Of a DNA stretch of 64,000 nucleotides, positions 11,281-22,500 are shown piece after piece. The DNA lies in the NCBI GenBank assembly GCA_036346375.1, contig CM070515.1, forward strand, positions 19,676,423 to 19,740,422. The letters run 5' to 3'. Every line of letters starts with the position of its first letter. Within the stretch, counting starts at the first letter, position 1. This DNA is from Guadua angustifolia. Taxonomy: Eukaryota > Streptophyta > Magnoliopsida > Poales > Poaceae. A program made the translations under genes and the position numbers. A model generated the notes under the pieces. The model worked only from the letters and a program-made list of their open reading frames with translations, had not been told where the DNA came from and did no database searches.

Positions 11281-12675
11281 TCTGATAAATCAGCCTCGAT
11301 GCAGCGCACAGCTTCTTCCTACAGAACAAACACAAGCAGTAGTGATCTCCAGACCAACCGATGGAAAATACGTTGCCTCAGCTTGTCCCAGCACCGGTAC
11401 TGTTATCCTCAACGATTCCCTCATCTACCAATCAAACGTCACAGATAAGCTTTCTTTCAGTAGCATCCCTATATGTTCTTCTCCATATATATGCTCCTAA
11501 CATCTCTATCAACCTGCAGAATCCGGACTTCGACTCAATACGGTTTCACGACATTCCGCATACTGTTGGACTTCTACTTCCACAATATACAGAAGTACCT
11601 GTCAATAGACAAAACACCAATGCAGACATGGAACACCAACTTAAACAACCTACACACAACGTAGAACATTCAAGCTCCTTTACGTTCCAAGATCAGCTTG
11701 GCGATCCTGATGGTCACGTCGTTGTCCCTGGTGTAAGCTCTTACCATACTTACTCTGTTAGATGTTCCTTTGCTTTTTCAATCTGCATGGCCATTGCAAT
11801 TCACTAACTCCCATTACTTCCCACTTGAATTACAGAACACATTATATATTGCCGTTTTCCCTACTACTATTTCCTCTATAGCTCATTTCTACCATACTAA
11901 ATACACTGAATTCAGCGTCCTGTTCATTTCTATATATAGCACGTATTTGCTTTTTCGACTGCAGTATCCTAAACTACATAGATTCTTCGAAACCTCCTGA
12001 TACTATCCAACACACTTGGTACTGATAGACTCCACGCTGTTTGTATTTTTCATAGGTACAAACATCTGTATACATCTCAAAACATATACTGTTACATGAA
12101 ATAATCAAGAAGTTACAGTTAACGGTGCACTCATCGGGTACTGTGTATGAAGGATCCAATCAGATCAGAGGCTGGATAAAAATGAACTTGCCGATTGAAT
12201 TCCAATGTACTCACAATGAACAGAAAACATTCTTCAAAGAATTGGCTCATACAGGCTATAACGCACTGGAAAATGCCGCTAATGCAGTCATCCTGTATCT
12301 ACAGAAGCAGAAAAACATAGAGATTCAAGATACCAATTATGAATGCCTAAAAACTACAAAAAAGAGACTAAGAAATGAGCAATCCTGGTCGGAGCTCCTC
12401 CGTGACAGCGTTGGAAAAGCAAATAACACAGTTCAGATTACCGCACAAAAACACAATGCTCTATATGTCAGATAAAACGTATTTGCATCAAGAATATTGG
12501 TTTTCTCCCTATCAGAACCACGGATTCTGAAATTCAGGACACTGAGCTATACAAATCATCAATCATTTATGCTGGAAGAGATCCGCAGTCAACACAACAT
12601 GAACTCTTAGCTCATGAACTTATCAGTTTGTTTCAGGACAGCTCTACCGATGAGCGCCTCAACCCAATTTCATAG
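11280..12675 (+). CDS. unrecognised multi-exon gene in Helitron (possible cargo or accessory gene)
   Basis: I do not recognise this protein. The first segment (open frame from about 11361, ending at a plausible donor GTGTAAGC near 11732) is Pro/Ser/Thr-rich with many Gln and Asn. A second segment, open at 12125-12475, is charged and looks like a real coding exon: GWIKMNLPIEFQCTHNEQ, AYNAL-type helices (GYNALENAANAVILYLQK) and a basic helix KKRLRNEQSWSELLRDS. After one frameshift a third segment (12472-12675) continues with CIKNIGFLPIRTT and QHELLAHELISLFQ to a TAG. Codon content here differs clearly from the T-rich spacer. It lies on the Helitron's coding strand after the RPA gene, so it may be an accessory gene or a captured host gene. 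No signal peptide or membrane segment is seen. Confidence 0.4.
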
Positions 12676-12909
12676 AAACCAACATATCACAAGGTACCAT
12701 ATCTATCTATCATATGTCCAATAACAATGTAGAGTAATTTACATACTGTATATTACAAATTCTACTTACCTAACACCAAATTTTTTTTTGCACAGGGCGC
12801 ATGATCTGTGAATGCTTATTTTTGCTACAGCATCGTGCTTTTTGTTCACAACACGCAGCACCGACGCCACACAAGAACATCATATTTCCATCCTGTAAAA
12901 ATTATGTGC

Positions 12910-12914
12910 GTTAT
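12910..12914. repeat. target site duplication GTTAT (left) of gypsy element 2
   Basis: GTTAT directly precedes the TGACGAATAC start of the 5' LTR and matches 30047-30051 after the 3' LTR. Confidence 0.9.
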
Positions 12915-13900
12915 TGACGAATACATGAACCCGGGGTACCCCACCGCCTAGACTTCGTCCTCACAAAGAAGCATAATCATCCAAAACGGCCAGAAGCTCA
13001 GGTGGGCCGATTCGGGCCCACCCCAGAGACAAAGACCCCCCATGGGCGGAAAAGAACTACGGGCCCTCACCGAAGCCACGAACATCGAACTTGGTCGGGC
13101 CGTCCAAGCTCTCCGACCAGACCTGTGTCGACGTCTGCGGGCTTTCTCCGACCAAGGGTCACTGGAGGCCCTCACCAGTCCCCATGCGAAGTCCTCGACG
13201 ACCTCAAATTGAGGCCTCCGCCGCAACGCTATCCGCCACAAGGAGAGCACTCGCTCATTTAACGCAACGTCTTCGACAGGAGCAGGTGGGTCCGTCCCGA
13301 GGCAATCCCAGAGGACGCCAGGGTCAGGCAGCCGTCCCATCATGCGGTCACATACCGTAGAGAAACGCGCACCCTCCCGAGGCAAACCCTGAGACCGGTC
13401 GCCCGGACGTCAAGATCGTCATGCGACAGAGGGCTGCAGACGCTGCTTCCGGAGGAACGGACGCTCAAGACCGACTCCGTGTGTCTACCAACCCGGTATG
13501 GCAGAAACAGCTGACGGACGAATGACAGAACCCTGGAACAGACTTCAAGGCCAAAGACTTGACACTCAAAGATAGAGTACGCCGTCCGTCCTAGGCCCCG
13601 CTTTCGCTTTTTTGCACATCCTCCGACTCCGTAACCCGCCTTCCTGTGTCTATAAAGGAGAAGGACCCAAGGGAGGGGTTCAACATACATCCAAGCCGCC
13701 ACAGAGTGAAGGAATTCTCGAATCGTCCGAATCAGAATCAAACGCAATTTCGCGCGCCCATCAATACGATACCACCTCACGAATCGACGAGGGACATTCG
13801 CCCAACCAAGATACATCTTGGGCCTCGAGTCTAACCATTCAGGAAGCGGAGCCTTGCCCCTCGACTTACAAATTTACTTGCCGGTTACCAAACGCCGACA
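12915..13900 (+). repeat. 5' LTR of gypsy element 2
   Basis: Starts TGACGAATACATGAACCC and ends AACGCCGACA, like the 3' LTR at 29024. It is 37 bp shorter than its partner, with many single-base gaps and local substitutions. TATAAAG at 13651 marks the promoter. Unlike in many elements, no clear tRNA complement is visible directly after the LTR; the downstream 'gcc(a/g)..ccagt' sequence is shared with element 1 and may be the degraded primer site. Confidence 0.92.
13651..13657 (+). promoter_or_regulatory. TATA box in 5' LTR of gypsy element 2
   Basis: TATAAAG, preceded by CCTGTGTC; the 3' LTR has the same motif at 29773. Confidence 0.6.
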
Positions 13901-14014
13901 GCCATGCCAGTAGGGGCCTCGCTGTCATCTCCGGATCCCCGCCGCCTTCCTTGATGGCCTCTCCACCGCAACGCCGCCCGACATTGAGGGGCCGGATTCG
14001 CCTGCTCCTCGATT

Positions 14015-15720
14015 TTGTCGCCACGCCGCGGAGAGCTCACACCATCCCCGCTTGGCCTCAGACCAGGCCCTGCTGGGAGCCTCGCTCACTTCCAAGATTT
14101 CGGCAACCTTCGGCTCAAGGCCGCTACATGGGCCTCGAGTTCGCTAACGGCACGCCATTCTCGACGGTGGCGCTACCCGACTTACGTGGGACAGGGTTCT
14201 ACCTCTGCTCACTCCCCGCTTGCGGGCGATGGCCGCACAAGGCCGGCCTCCATTCACGAGATACTGGAAGACTTCTCCAGCAGCGACTCCAGCTGTGATG
14301 CGGAGCAGTTCCCAGCGGAAATGTGCTCCCGTGAGTGTAATATGGCGGCACGGCGACCCTCCCACTAAACAGTCCAAGCAACGACTTTTTCTCCGGCATG
14401 CACGCGCAGGAGGGATCGTCAAGACCAAAGATGTTGAGGACTCTTACTCTCACCCTATTGGCCCCTCGCGAACGACCCGGGGACCAGAGGTCGTGAGGGT
14501 GAGCAGGGCAGCCAGCCGCCTCAGGAGCGACCCACCTCGCCCCAAGAAGTGGGCGGCGCCACGGGCGAGCTGTCAGTACATCAACGGCTGATGGAAGGGC
14601 CGAGGCAGCCAGATTTCCTTCCAAATTAAAACATCGCCATGCCATAGCCTTGCTCGCAGCATTCCCGAACCGACCGAGCCAGGGCCAAGGCGGCTTACTT
14701 AACCTCCGGGTGGTGGAGCATGCCGCCGGCAAAGACATGCCGCCCCAGTTCGCCACTGAAGCGCCTTCTCGGGGTCAAAGCCGGTTCACTGAACCTGGCC
14801 AAGACAAATAAGAAGAATGGATCGCCCCGAGCCTCAGACGCCTTGCTCGCCAAATACCGGCCAAAGGCACGACTACCGCGACACCTCGATGCCGTAAAAG
14901 GTCGACGGATGTAGCAATGTCTGGCCAAGAAGTCGCCGACAATGCCGGCGACGCGATCAGAGTCTTCAATTTCAGACGGTCCGGGGTCATGGGCGCTCAC
15001 GCTGAGGATCCGCGAACGCCAGCCTTCCCGCCGGCTTCCGGGCGCCACAACATCGCTAAATACACGGGGCCACGAACCCCTGTCCGCTTGAAGACTACGG
15101 CTCGCCGCCGAAGTCAAGGGGCCGGATGACCTATTCATCATCCAATATCTCCCGATTTACCTGGCGGACTCGGCTCGAGCCTGGCTCGAGTATCTGCCCA
15201 CCGACTCCATCGCAAACTGGACCGACCTGAGAAACATTTTCGTCGGCAACTTCCAGGGCACCTACAAACGCCCTGGAAACTCCTGGGATCTGAAAAGCTG
15301 CAAGCAGCGGCCTGGGGAGACGCTCCGGGATTATATCCGGCGCTTCTCCCAGCAATGCAACGAGCTCCCCGATATCAGCGACGCCGACGTAGTCGGAGCG
15401 TTCATCTACGGCACCACCTGCAAGGCTTTGGTGCACAAGTTGGGCTGCGTCAAGCCCAAGACCACCAAAGAGTCAGCCGGACGCCGCCACCAACCACGCC
15501 TCGGCGAGGAGGCGGGGGGCCATCTTCGACAAAGGGAAGGCTAAGCAAGATCCGGACGCCGGCGCTAACGATACGCCTACCGCCCGACAAACGGAGGCGA
15601 AGGGGAAGCAGTCCGCGAAGACCCCGGTCGCCGCGGATCGCGATCGCTCGCTGCAAATTGCCTCGGAAGCCTCCGACCACTTCGAGAAGTTGATGGAGGC
15701 CCTGCACGCACCACGGTATC
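14015..15720 (+). pseudogene. gag polyprotein of gypsy element 2 (frameshifted)
   Basis: The N-terminal segment (about 14230-14366) has RPASIHEILEDFSSSDSS, which pairs with the same motif in element 1. The gag capsid domain is read at about 15150-15480: NWTDLRNIFVGNFQG, SWDLKSCKQRPGETLRDYI and ADVVGAFIYGTTCKALVHKLG. It is followed by a charged stretch and CysHis-less tail at 15500-15720. Several frame changes occur between 14370 and 15150, where the sequence is Arg/Pro-rich in all frames, so no continuous gag is present. Confidence 0.75.
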
Positions 15721-15836
15721 CCGCTGCACAAGTACAAGGATTGCGAGACCCTGGCGCTTTTTCCGGAAATCCCACGCGAACAAAGGAAAGAGGGTGACCC
15801 GCACCGATGTCGGGCCAAGGAGGCGGACGTCGAGTT

Positions 15837-16430
15837 CCCGGAACCCGACGGCTGCCTCATGATCTTCGGCGGACCAGCAAGCTACGCTGACAAGCGTCAG
15901 CTTAAGCTCGCATTTCGCGAGGTGCATGCCGTGGCGCCTGCCACGCCCAAATTCCTCCGGTGGTCGGAATCCCCGATCACCTTTGATCGTGCCGACCACC
16001 CCGATCACGTTCCGCAGCCAGGAAGGTACCCGCTGGTCGTCGCCCCTGTAGTGGGACCGAAACGACTGTCCAGGGTACTTATGGACGGCGGCAGCAGCAT
16101 CAACATCTTGTACGTTGATACTCTCGACGCAATGGGGATCCCTCGCGCGCATCTCCGACCAAGCAAGGCGCCCTTCCATGGCGCTATCCCGCCAGAAGCC
16201 TTATCCGCCGGGCAGACGACCGCCTGGCCACCTTCGGAGCCCGGATAACTTCATGACCAAACCCTCGCCTCGAGGTCGAGGTTTCTAGGCCTGCACCACG
16301 CCATCATGGGGAGGCCGTATACGCCAAGTTCATGGCGATCCCCAACTACACCTACCTCAAGTCAAGATGCCGGGCCGCGGAGTCATCACTGCGCGCCCTT
16401 TCAGTCGTCGATACAACCGCGAGCGCAGTT
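15837..16430 (+). pseudogene. aspartic protease region of gypsy element 2
   Basis: The frame at 15859-16248 contains CLMIFGGPASYADKR, WSESPITFDRADHPDH and the active-site motif LMDGGSSINILYVDTLDAMG, then SKAPFHGAIP. This matches the protease of element 1 residue by residue over most of its length. Soon after the active site the frame shifts: the ILG-type flap region and the 'YAKFMAIPNYTYLK' segment appear at 16318-16365 in another frame. It therefore cannot give a complete protease. Confidence 0.75.
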
Positions 16431-16559
16431 AGCTAACTTCTCGCCGACGCCATCGCGTCCGCCGAGCTCGAAACCTCCGCAACGAGACCTTGAGTCCGCC
16501 TCGACCCGCAAGTCGGGACCGGGGCCTTTAAGTCCGCCGAGATACCAAGGCGGTCGCAG

Positions 16560-17600
16560 CCGATCCCGAGGATCCGACCAAGACCGTGGCGGGTTGGGGC
16601 CACGCCCGCCAAATAGGAAAGCACGCCACAACTTCCTCCGCACCAATCGGGATGTTCGCGGCGGAAGCCCTCCGACATGCCAGCATCCCCGAAGTCGCCG
16701 AGCACTCTCGAACATTCGACCGCTCGAGGCCTGCCGCTTAACGCCTGCGCCAGCCCGACGGCGTAGCGCAAGATCATAGGAGGGAAATCGCCAAACTTTT
16801 GGCCGCAGGTTTGTGAAAGAGGTACGCCACCCCGAGTGGCTTGCCAACCTCGCCCTTGTAAAAAGAAGTCGGGCAATGGAGAATGTGCGCTGACTACACG
16901 AGCTCAACAAGGCCTGCCCCAAGGACCTTTTCCATTACCCCAGACGACTGTGTCGTCGACTCGACGGCGGGATGCGAATCCTCGCTATTTCGATGCCTAC
17001 TCAAAGCTATCACCAGATAGCGATGAAGGAGTCCGACCACTCGCTACCTCCTTCATCACTCCGCTCGCTCATTTTGTTACGTAACGATGCCTTCGGGTTG
17101 AAGAACGCGGCGCTACATACCGATGTATGCAAGCGTGTTTCGACGCCCAGACGGCCAGTAACATCGAGGTGTACGCCGACGACCTCATCGCTAAAACCAG
17201 AGGGTCGATTTACTTGGTCGCCGACCTAGAAGAAACTTTCGTGAACCTTCGGCGGTTCCGCATAAAACTCAACCCCGAGAAGTGTGTCTTCGGGGTCCCG
17301 AAAGGAAAGCTGCTCGGTTTCATTGTTTCCGAGCGCGGGATTGAGGCCAATCGCGAAAAGATCTCGGTGATCTTAAAGATGGGCCCAATCACCAACCTAA
17401 AGGGGGTCCAGAAGTTGACCGGATGCCTCGCAGCTTTGAGCCGCTTCGTATCTCGCCTCGGCGAGCGGGGGATGCCGCTCTACAAGCTGCTCAAAAAATC
17501 CGACCAATTCACCTGGACCCAAGAAGCGCAGGAAGCCCTCGACAGACTGAAGACTTTCCTAACCTCACCTCCGGTGCTGGTTGCCCCGACGCCAGACGAA
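16560..17600 (+). pseudogene. reverse transcriptase of gypsy element 2
   Basis: Copies element RNA into DNA. The RT lead-in is at 16560-16720, with a TAG at 16614-16616 in the same context as in element 1. RT motifs follow in several frames: HPEWLANLALVK and LNKACPKD near 16830-16920, DAYS near 17000, then one open frame from 17127 carrying the catalytic YADD (17172-17183), the thumb/connection region LLGFIVSERGIEANREKI and the GCLAALSRFVSRLGERGMPLYKLLKK segment before RNase H. At least three frame changes break the N-terminal half. Confidence 0.85.
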
Positions 17601-18564
17601 GTCGCTTCCTCACAGACATCGCCGAACGACCCGTGTCGTCCGCTGCACTGTCAGGAGCGAAGCGGAAGAAGGCCGTGCGCTCAAGGTCCAGCGGCCGGTC
17701 TATTTCGTCAGCAAAGTGCTTTCTGAGTCCAAAACTCGGTACCCCCAGGTGCAAAAACTACTTTACGCGGTCCTCATTGCAAAGCGGAAGTTGGTCCATT
17801 ATTTTCACAGGCATCCCATCCTCGTGGTAACATCCTCGCCACTCGGCGAGGTCATCCGCAACCGCGACGCATCAGGGAGGATAGCCAAGTGGGCTCTTGA
17901 GCTCAACGGCCACGAGATATCCTACGTCCCCCGGACGGCGATCAAGTCGCAGGTTTTGGCGGACTTCGTCGCCGAATGGACCGAGGCCCAGGTACCTCCT
18001 GTACTCGAGGACCCCGAGTACTGGACGATGTACTTCGACGGGTCTTACACGAAGAACGGAGCCGGAGCTGGTGTCGTCATTGTTTCCCCACTCGGGAGCA
18101 AGCTCCAGTACGTCATCCGACTGCTTTTCGACGCCACCAACAACGTCGCAGAATACGAGGCCCTCGTCAGCGGTCTCCGGATCGCTGCCGACCTCGGCGC
18201 GCGCCGGCTCTATGTTCGCGGCGATTCCAAGCTGGTCGTCGACCAGGTCATGAAGGCGACGGAGCCCCGCGACCCACGCATGGCGGCTTACTGCCGTGAA
18301 GTCCGCAAGCTAGAAGAAAGGTTCAAGGGCTTCGAGCTCCATCATAGCTACCGACGGCACAACGGCGAGGTAGACTACCTCGCCAACCTTGCATCTAGCA
18401 AAGGGCCGGTCCCATCCGGGATTTTCGTACTCGATCTTCACCAGCCCTCGGTCCGGCTGGACCAAACGGCTGAGCGAGAAGACACCCCACCCAGCGCCGC
18501 CACACCGGGCCGCCGGCAAACGGACGCTGCGCCGTCCGAGTCGGATCGACAAGGCCGACGATGA
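17581..18564 (+). CDS. RNase H region of gypsy element 2 pol
   Basis: Open for 327 codons. The first part (about 17700-17960) is the RT-type RNase H: VYFVSKVLSESKTRYPQVQK and HYFHRHPILVVTSSPLGEV. The second (about 18020-18390) is a type-I RNase H fold with its acidic residues visible: YFDGS, NNVAEYEALVSGL, RGDSKLVVDQV and HNGEVDYLANLAS. Two linked RNase H domains are a known feature of Tat-lineage gypsy elements. The first 40 or so codons are out of the pol frame and are not real. The RNase H2-like half is the best preserved part of this element. Confidence 0.8.
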   Translation: MPRRQTKSLPHRHRRTTRVVRCTVRSEAEEGRALKVQRPVYFVSKVLSESKTRYPQVQKLLYAVLIAKRKLVHYFHRHPILVVTSSPLGEVIRNRDASGRIAKWALELNGHEISYVPRTAIKSQVLADFVAEWTEAQVPPVLEDPEYWTMYFDGSYTKNGAGAGVVIVSPLGSKLQYVIRLLFDATNNVAEYEALVSGLRIAADLGARRLYVRGDSKLVVDQVMKATEPRDPRMAAYCREVRKLEERFKGFELHHSYRRHNGEVDYLANLASSKGPVPSGIFVLDLHQPSVRLDQTAEREDTPPSAATPGRRQTDAAPSESDRQGRR

Positions 18565-19774
18565 GAATCCGACCGAGGAAACCCTTCATCGATCGACTAA
18601 CGGACGGATCACTCGCCGATCCGACCGAGGTCTGCTACTCGCCGGGCGAGCTAAGTCGCTTTGTCCCGATCGAAGGAGACCTCTACAAACGGGTTCTTCC
18701 GGAATCCTCGCAGAATGCATTCCGCCGATCAAGGGAAGGAGTTGTTGCTCGACATCCACGACGGAATTTGCGGCCAACACGCCGCCCGCGATCCTCGTGG
18801 GAAGGCTTTTCGGCAAGGGTTCTATTATTAACGGCCATGGCCGACGCCAGCAGATCGTCTGCACTGCGAAGGATGTCGGCCGCCGCGTCAAACTCACTCG
18901 CTCACAAGAAGCCCTCCAGACGATTCCCATCACCGCCGCTCGCAATTGGGACTCGACTGGTCGGGCCCTTCAAAAGGCTCCCTTGAGGTTTCACCCACCT
19001 CCTCGTTGCGGTGGACAAATTCACCAAGTGGATCGGTTAAACCAGCTTGCCACCATCACGCCGATACAGCGCCAATTTCTTCCTCGATATCGCATCGATT
19101 TGGGGTCCCCTAACCCATCATCACCGGCTAATGGGACACAACACAGGAAAGAATTCCTTGAATTCGCGGATTTAATTCCATATTCGCCGACAAGGTACCA
19201 GAGCTCATCCTCGAACCAACGGCCGTGTCGAGCGAGCAAACGGTATGATTCTCCAAGGGCTCAAGCCCAGGATTTTCAACCGATTAAAGAAGTTCGCGGG
19301 ACGATGGGCAGCCGAGCTGCCCTCCGTCCTTTGGAGCCTGCGCACCACCCCAAGCCGATCGACAGGGTTCACACCATTCTTCCTTGTATTCGGCGCCGAG
19401 GCGGTGTTGCCGACCGACTTGGAGTACGGTGCCCCAAGACTCTAAGCCTTCGACGAGGCACGGGGGCTCGAAGCACAACAGGACGCGGTCGACCAACTCG
19501 ACGAGGCGCGCAACGTGGCTGTCCTGCGATCGCCAGGTACCAAGAAAGGCCCGCCGCTACCACGCCCGCCAAGTTCGGAGTCGCCTTCAACGCTATGACC
19601 GGTTCTGCGCCAGGTCCAGTCCAACGTAGACAAGCACAAGCTTTCCCCTCCATGGGAAGGCCCTTTCACCGTCGTGGAGGTCCTCCGACCCGGCACCTAC
19701 CGACTTAAGGATGCCGCGGGCAATATCGTCCCGAACGCCTGGAACATCGAAAAACTCAGGCAATTCTACACCTA
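18565..19774 (+). pseudogene. integrase of gypsy element 2
   Basis: Inserts the DNA copy into the chromosome. The zinc-binding N-terminus is readable near 18750-18870: HDGICGQHAA and RLHCEGC give the HHCC residues, in two frames. The core has VAVDKFTKWI (first Asp, about 19010), then a region at about 19110-19140 where the second Asp and following Asn are replaced and a stop appears, and NGRVERAN with the Glu (about 19220). After that the C-terminal part is STGFTPFFLVFGAEAVLP (19356-19410) and VDKHKLSPPWEGPF, RPGTYRLKDAAG, ending at TAA near 19774. The missing second Asp makes this copy inactive. Confidence 0.8.
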
Positions 19775-20640
19775 AAAGTTTTTCGCTTCCTTCGCGTCTC
19801 CCACAACCCTCCGAGCTCGGGTGGCGCTTGGCTCGCTCGGAGGGCATGTGCCTCATGCAGATCTCGAGACTCGGCCGGCGACCGCCCTCAGATCCCTCCC
19901 AAGCAAAGGACTCTTCAACTTATGTTCGATGCCCACACCAAAACTCCGGCGACTTTGGTGGCTAAGGTCGCGAAGTAGCGCTAGGGGAAAGAGAACCTGT
20001 GTAGGGCGATTAAGTAGTCGGAAGGGCCATCCATGGCCAAGTTTTTACTCCCTGTGTCGTTACCTCGAAGTGTCCACGCTCGGACCTACGCTCGAGTAAC
20101 CCCAGCGGTTTCGAAGAGCTACGGTCGTCTAACACGAGCCCGACACAGAAAGGAAATGTACCGATCAAAACAAGGAGTAAAACTTGCCTTCCTGAAGCGT
20201 TCTTCTCTTACATCATTCAGAAACATACAGACGCGTAATTGACCTCTACGACCTGCCTTACACGAGCATCGATTAAAGCTAAAGGGCTAAACAAAGATTC
20301 AAAGCCTGCCGCTGTGCAAAAGAGGCATCACGAAGGCGGACCGCCGTCTTGGATAAGGAGGACATCTGCCACTACGATGTATCTAACACTCCAGGACCAA
20401 GACCGCACCTCCGTCTTCGCGAGCGCAAGTGTGGCTCTGCAACCGGGCGCAGCAGGGGCTGCTCGAGGCGGCTTCACCGGCGAGCAACACCCCGAGAGGA
20501 CACCACCGGGAGGCGACACCCCAGTACCTGGGATGCCTCGTCCACAGGAGCTCTGGATGCTCCAAAGAAGCACCTCGCGGCGACCCCCAGGGCGGTGTAC
20601 CCACGACGGAGCCAGGCTCCGACGCCGGCGCTGCAGGGCG
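19775..20640 (+). other. post-pol spacer of gypsy element 2
   Basis: About 0.9 kb following the end of pol. No protein family is recognised on either strand. The open frames at 20239-21207 (plus) and 20383-20688 (minus) are GC-driven. Confidence 0.4.
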
Positions 20641-20641
20641 C

Positions 20642-21519
20642 CTAAAAGGGGATTCCGGAGTCAAAAGGAGGGGCCGGTTGGGCGGCACTCCTCCTCCTCG
20701 TCGCCTCGCTATCCGAGTCCTCCAAGTGCACTCGCCGCCACCATCTCCGCCGCCTTCTTACCTTGGCCCGCTGGTGGTCGAAGTCGCCGATCTCGCCGAC
20801 GGCCGCCGTCGCGTCAAAGAAGCGCCGCAATGGGCGCAAAGAAAGTAGCACGCATTCCGCCACCACCAAAGCAACCTTCCGCTTCTCGCGAGCGGAGCGC
20901 CTCCTCAGAGGGCAAGAGGCGTACGCCAGAGACCCGCCATTCGGGCGAGGCACGAGGCGCATCGCTGGAGGTGCGTTCAAATGCTCGCCCAAATGCATCC
21001 CAGAGGCCTCACGCCCTACCCATGCTTTGTGATACGGACGGCACGGAAAGGAGAACTCGTGCTCCTCCCGCATCCGGCACTCCGCTTGACGGCCCGCACG
21101 CGCCACAAGCCTCCACGGCCTTCTCGGCGTTTTGCGGCCTTAGCTGGCCGCCGTCTCTTAAGACGGCGGAGGTGCACCACGCCGTTACCAAAGAGCGCCG
21201 TCGGTGACCTCCGTGGTTTCCCTTCCGTTCGAAGAAGAAGGCGAAGGCGTCGAACCCGGCCGCCAATCGGAGCTGTAAATACAAAAGCATCACCATCACA
21301 TGCGAAGGTACAAGCTTATGCTACCACAAAAGTTATCAAAGCTTACGCCGGCGGCGGATTCCAAATGGAGAAGCTCGACGAAGGCAGCACAAGTTCACGT
21401 CCCGCCGCGGCCGCGGACGTCTCGGCGTCCACGCGGGGCCTCTTGGGGTCGCCACCCCATGAGTCTCCCTCCGACAACTGCCCGTTGCCCCCCTCGCCGT
21501 CCTCACCACCGCTCGCCAT
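20642..21519 (-). pseudogene. antisense gene A of gypsy element 2
   Basis: A minus-strand gene unit that I do not recognise. A TATAAATA box at 21620-21627 lies about 100 bp before an ATG at 21517-21519. Exon 1 (21519-21347, 173 nt) starts MASGGEDGEGG and ends PSSSFSIWNPPP, followed by GTAAGC and a 74-bp intron ending TTTACAG at 21273. Exon 2 from 21272 continues with a Ser/Pro-rich stretch, then meets a stop by frameshift; further coding-like frames run to about 20642 on this strand. Unit B (22500-23662) has the same TATA spacing, start motif, exon length and intron phase, so the two appear to be duplicates. The exact 3' end is unknown. Confidence 0.45.
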
Positions 21520-21619
21520 CCCGTCCGCTCAAACCTCCCCGCTGGACAAGCAAACTAGAGCAAGGATGGTGGAAAGCGTACACGAACACCAGATGAAATG
21601 CTACTTTGCCTCTGCACTT

Positions 21620-21627
21620 TATTTATA
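21620..21627 (-). promoter_or_regulatory. TATA box of antisense gene A
   Basis: Minus-strand TATAAATA, about 100 bp upstream of the MASGG start codon at 21519. The equivalent box of gene B is at 23757-23764. Confidence 0.5.
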
Positions 21628-21634
21628 GGCGGAA

Positions 21635-22500
21635 GGCGGTGCGGTCCGCAACCGACGCCGCCCACGACGCCAAGACGCCCCGCCCGGCCCTTGCTCGATG
21701 CGGAAGGCCATCATGGCGACAAAGGCCACGCTGCTACTTGGCGGCGACGGACGGATCGAGGCGAAGGACATCATCACGCTGAAGCGATCAAGGCTGACGC
21801 TTCGATCCTCGCCTCGGGCCAGCCGTTCATGCGCTGGCAGCCGCCTCGACCACGGGCATCAAGATGTCCGCCGGCCGCAGCCCAAGCCTAGTACAACCCT
21901 GCTCCGTCGTGGTTTGGCCCAAAGGCTGAGGTAACCACTTTCTGGGCACTGCTTGCATCCCCTTAGAACCCCAGGGTTCCATACCAATCGCACCATGCTC
22001 CCCACAAATGCGTGGAGGCCTGTGCTTCGTGCGCACTTGGTGGGGATTGCGACCCGATTGATCGTTGTTCTCCCGCATGACAAACCACCTCGACCCAGCA
22101 CCGGACCTCGCCCGGTGGGCTACTAAGCATAAGTGAACCGGCGGGAATAGGGCATGTCCATGCGAAATGAACAACGACCTCCCGGCAACGCACCCCTCCC
22201 GCTCAAGTGCGTGCGAATGCGCTATAAGCCCGCTAGCGGGCTTAACGCCCGCCAACCGCTGGTTCGCCGTTCCGCCTCCCTTCGATCCGCACACTATGAC
22301 CCACGCCGACGGCAATAACACGTAAATAGTGTTCCGCGGATAAGGGGTACCCACGCCCACTAACCATAGCCGGTCGGGTATTCTCGCTCTCACAGACGCT
22401 ACCAAATTTGTGCTCGTGATTCGCGGATACCTTGTATCTTCATCCACGATCAACACCCGACTCCACGCTCGAGGGGCCCCGCAACCCCGAGGACGGCGAT
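21635..22500. other. spacer between antisense genes A and B
   Basis: GC-rich, with no recognised protein. It contains a perfect 20-bp palindrome at 22225-22244. The minus-strand open frame at 21827-22456 shows no family motif. Confidence 0.4.
22225..22244. repeat. perfect 20-bp palindrome
   Basis: TAAGCCCGCTAGCGGGCTTA reads the same on both strands, followed on the plus strand by an ACGCCCGCC stretch. It could form a cruciform or bind a dimeric protein; no function is known. Confidence 0.85.

Noticed and set aside
13901..13930. tRNA primer binding site after gypsy 5' LTR
   Set aside because: No clear complement to a known tRNA 3' end; only a weak similarity shared with element 1.
18389..19708. 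439-codon plus-strand open frame over the integrase region
   Set aside because: It passes through the integrase in the wrong frame for most of its length; the integrase motifs lie in other frames.
20239..21207. 322-codon plus-strand open frame
   Set aside because: Arg/Pro-rich in a GC-rich stretch and opposite the coding-like antisense unit A; no domain.
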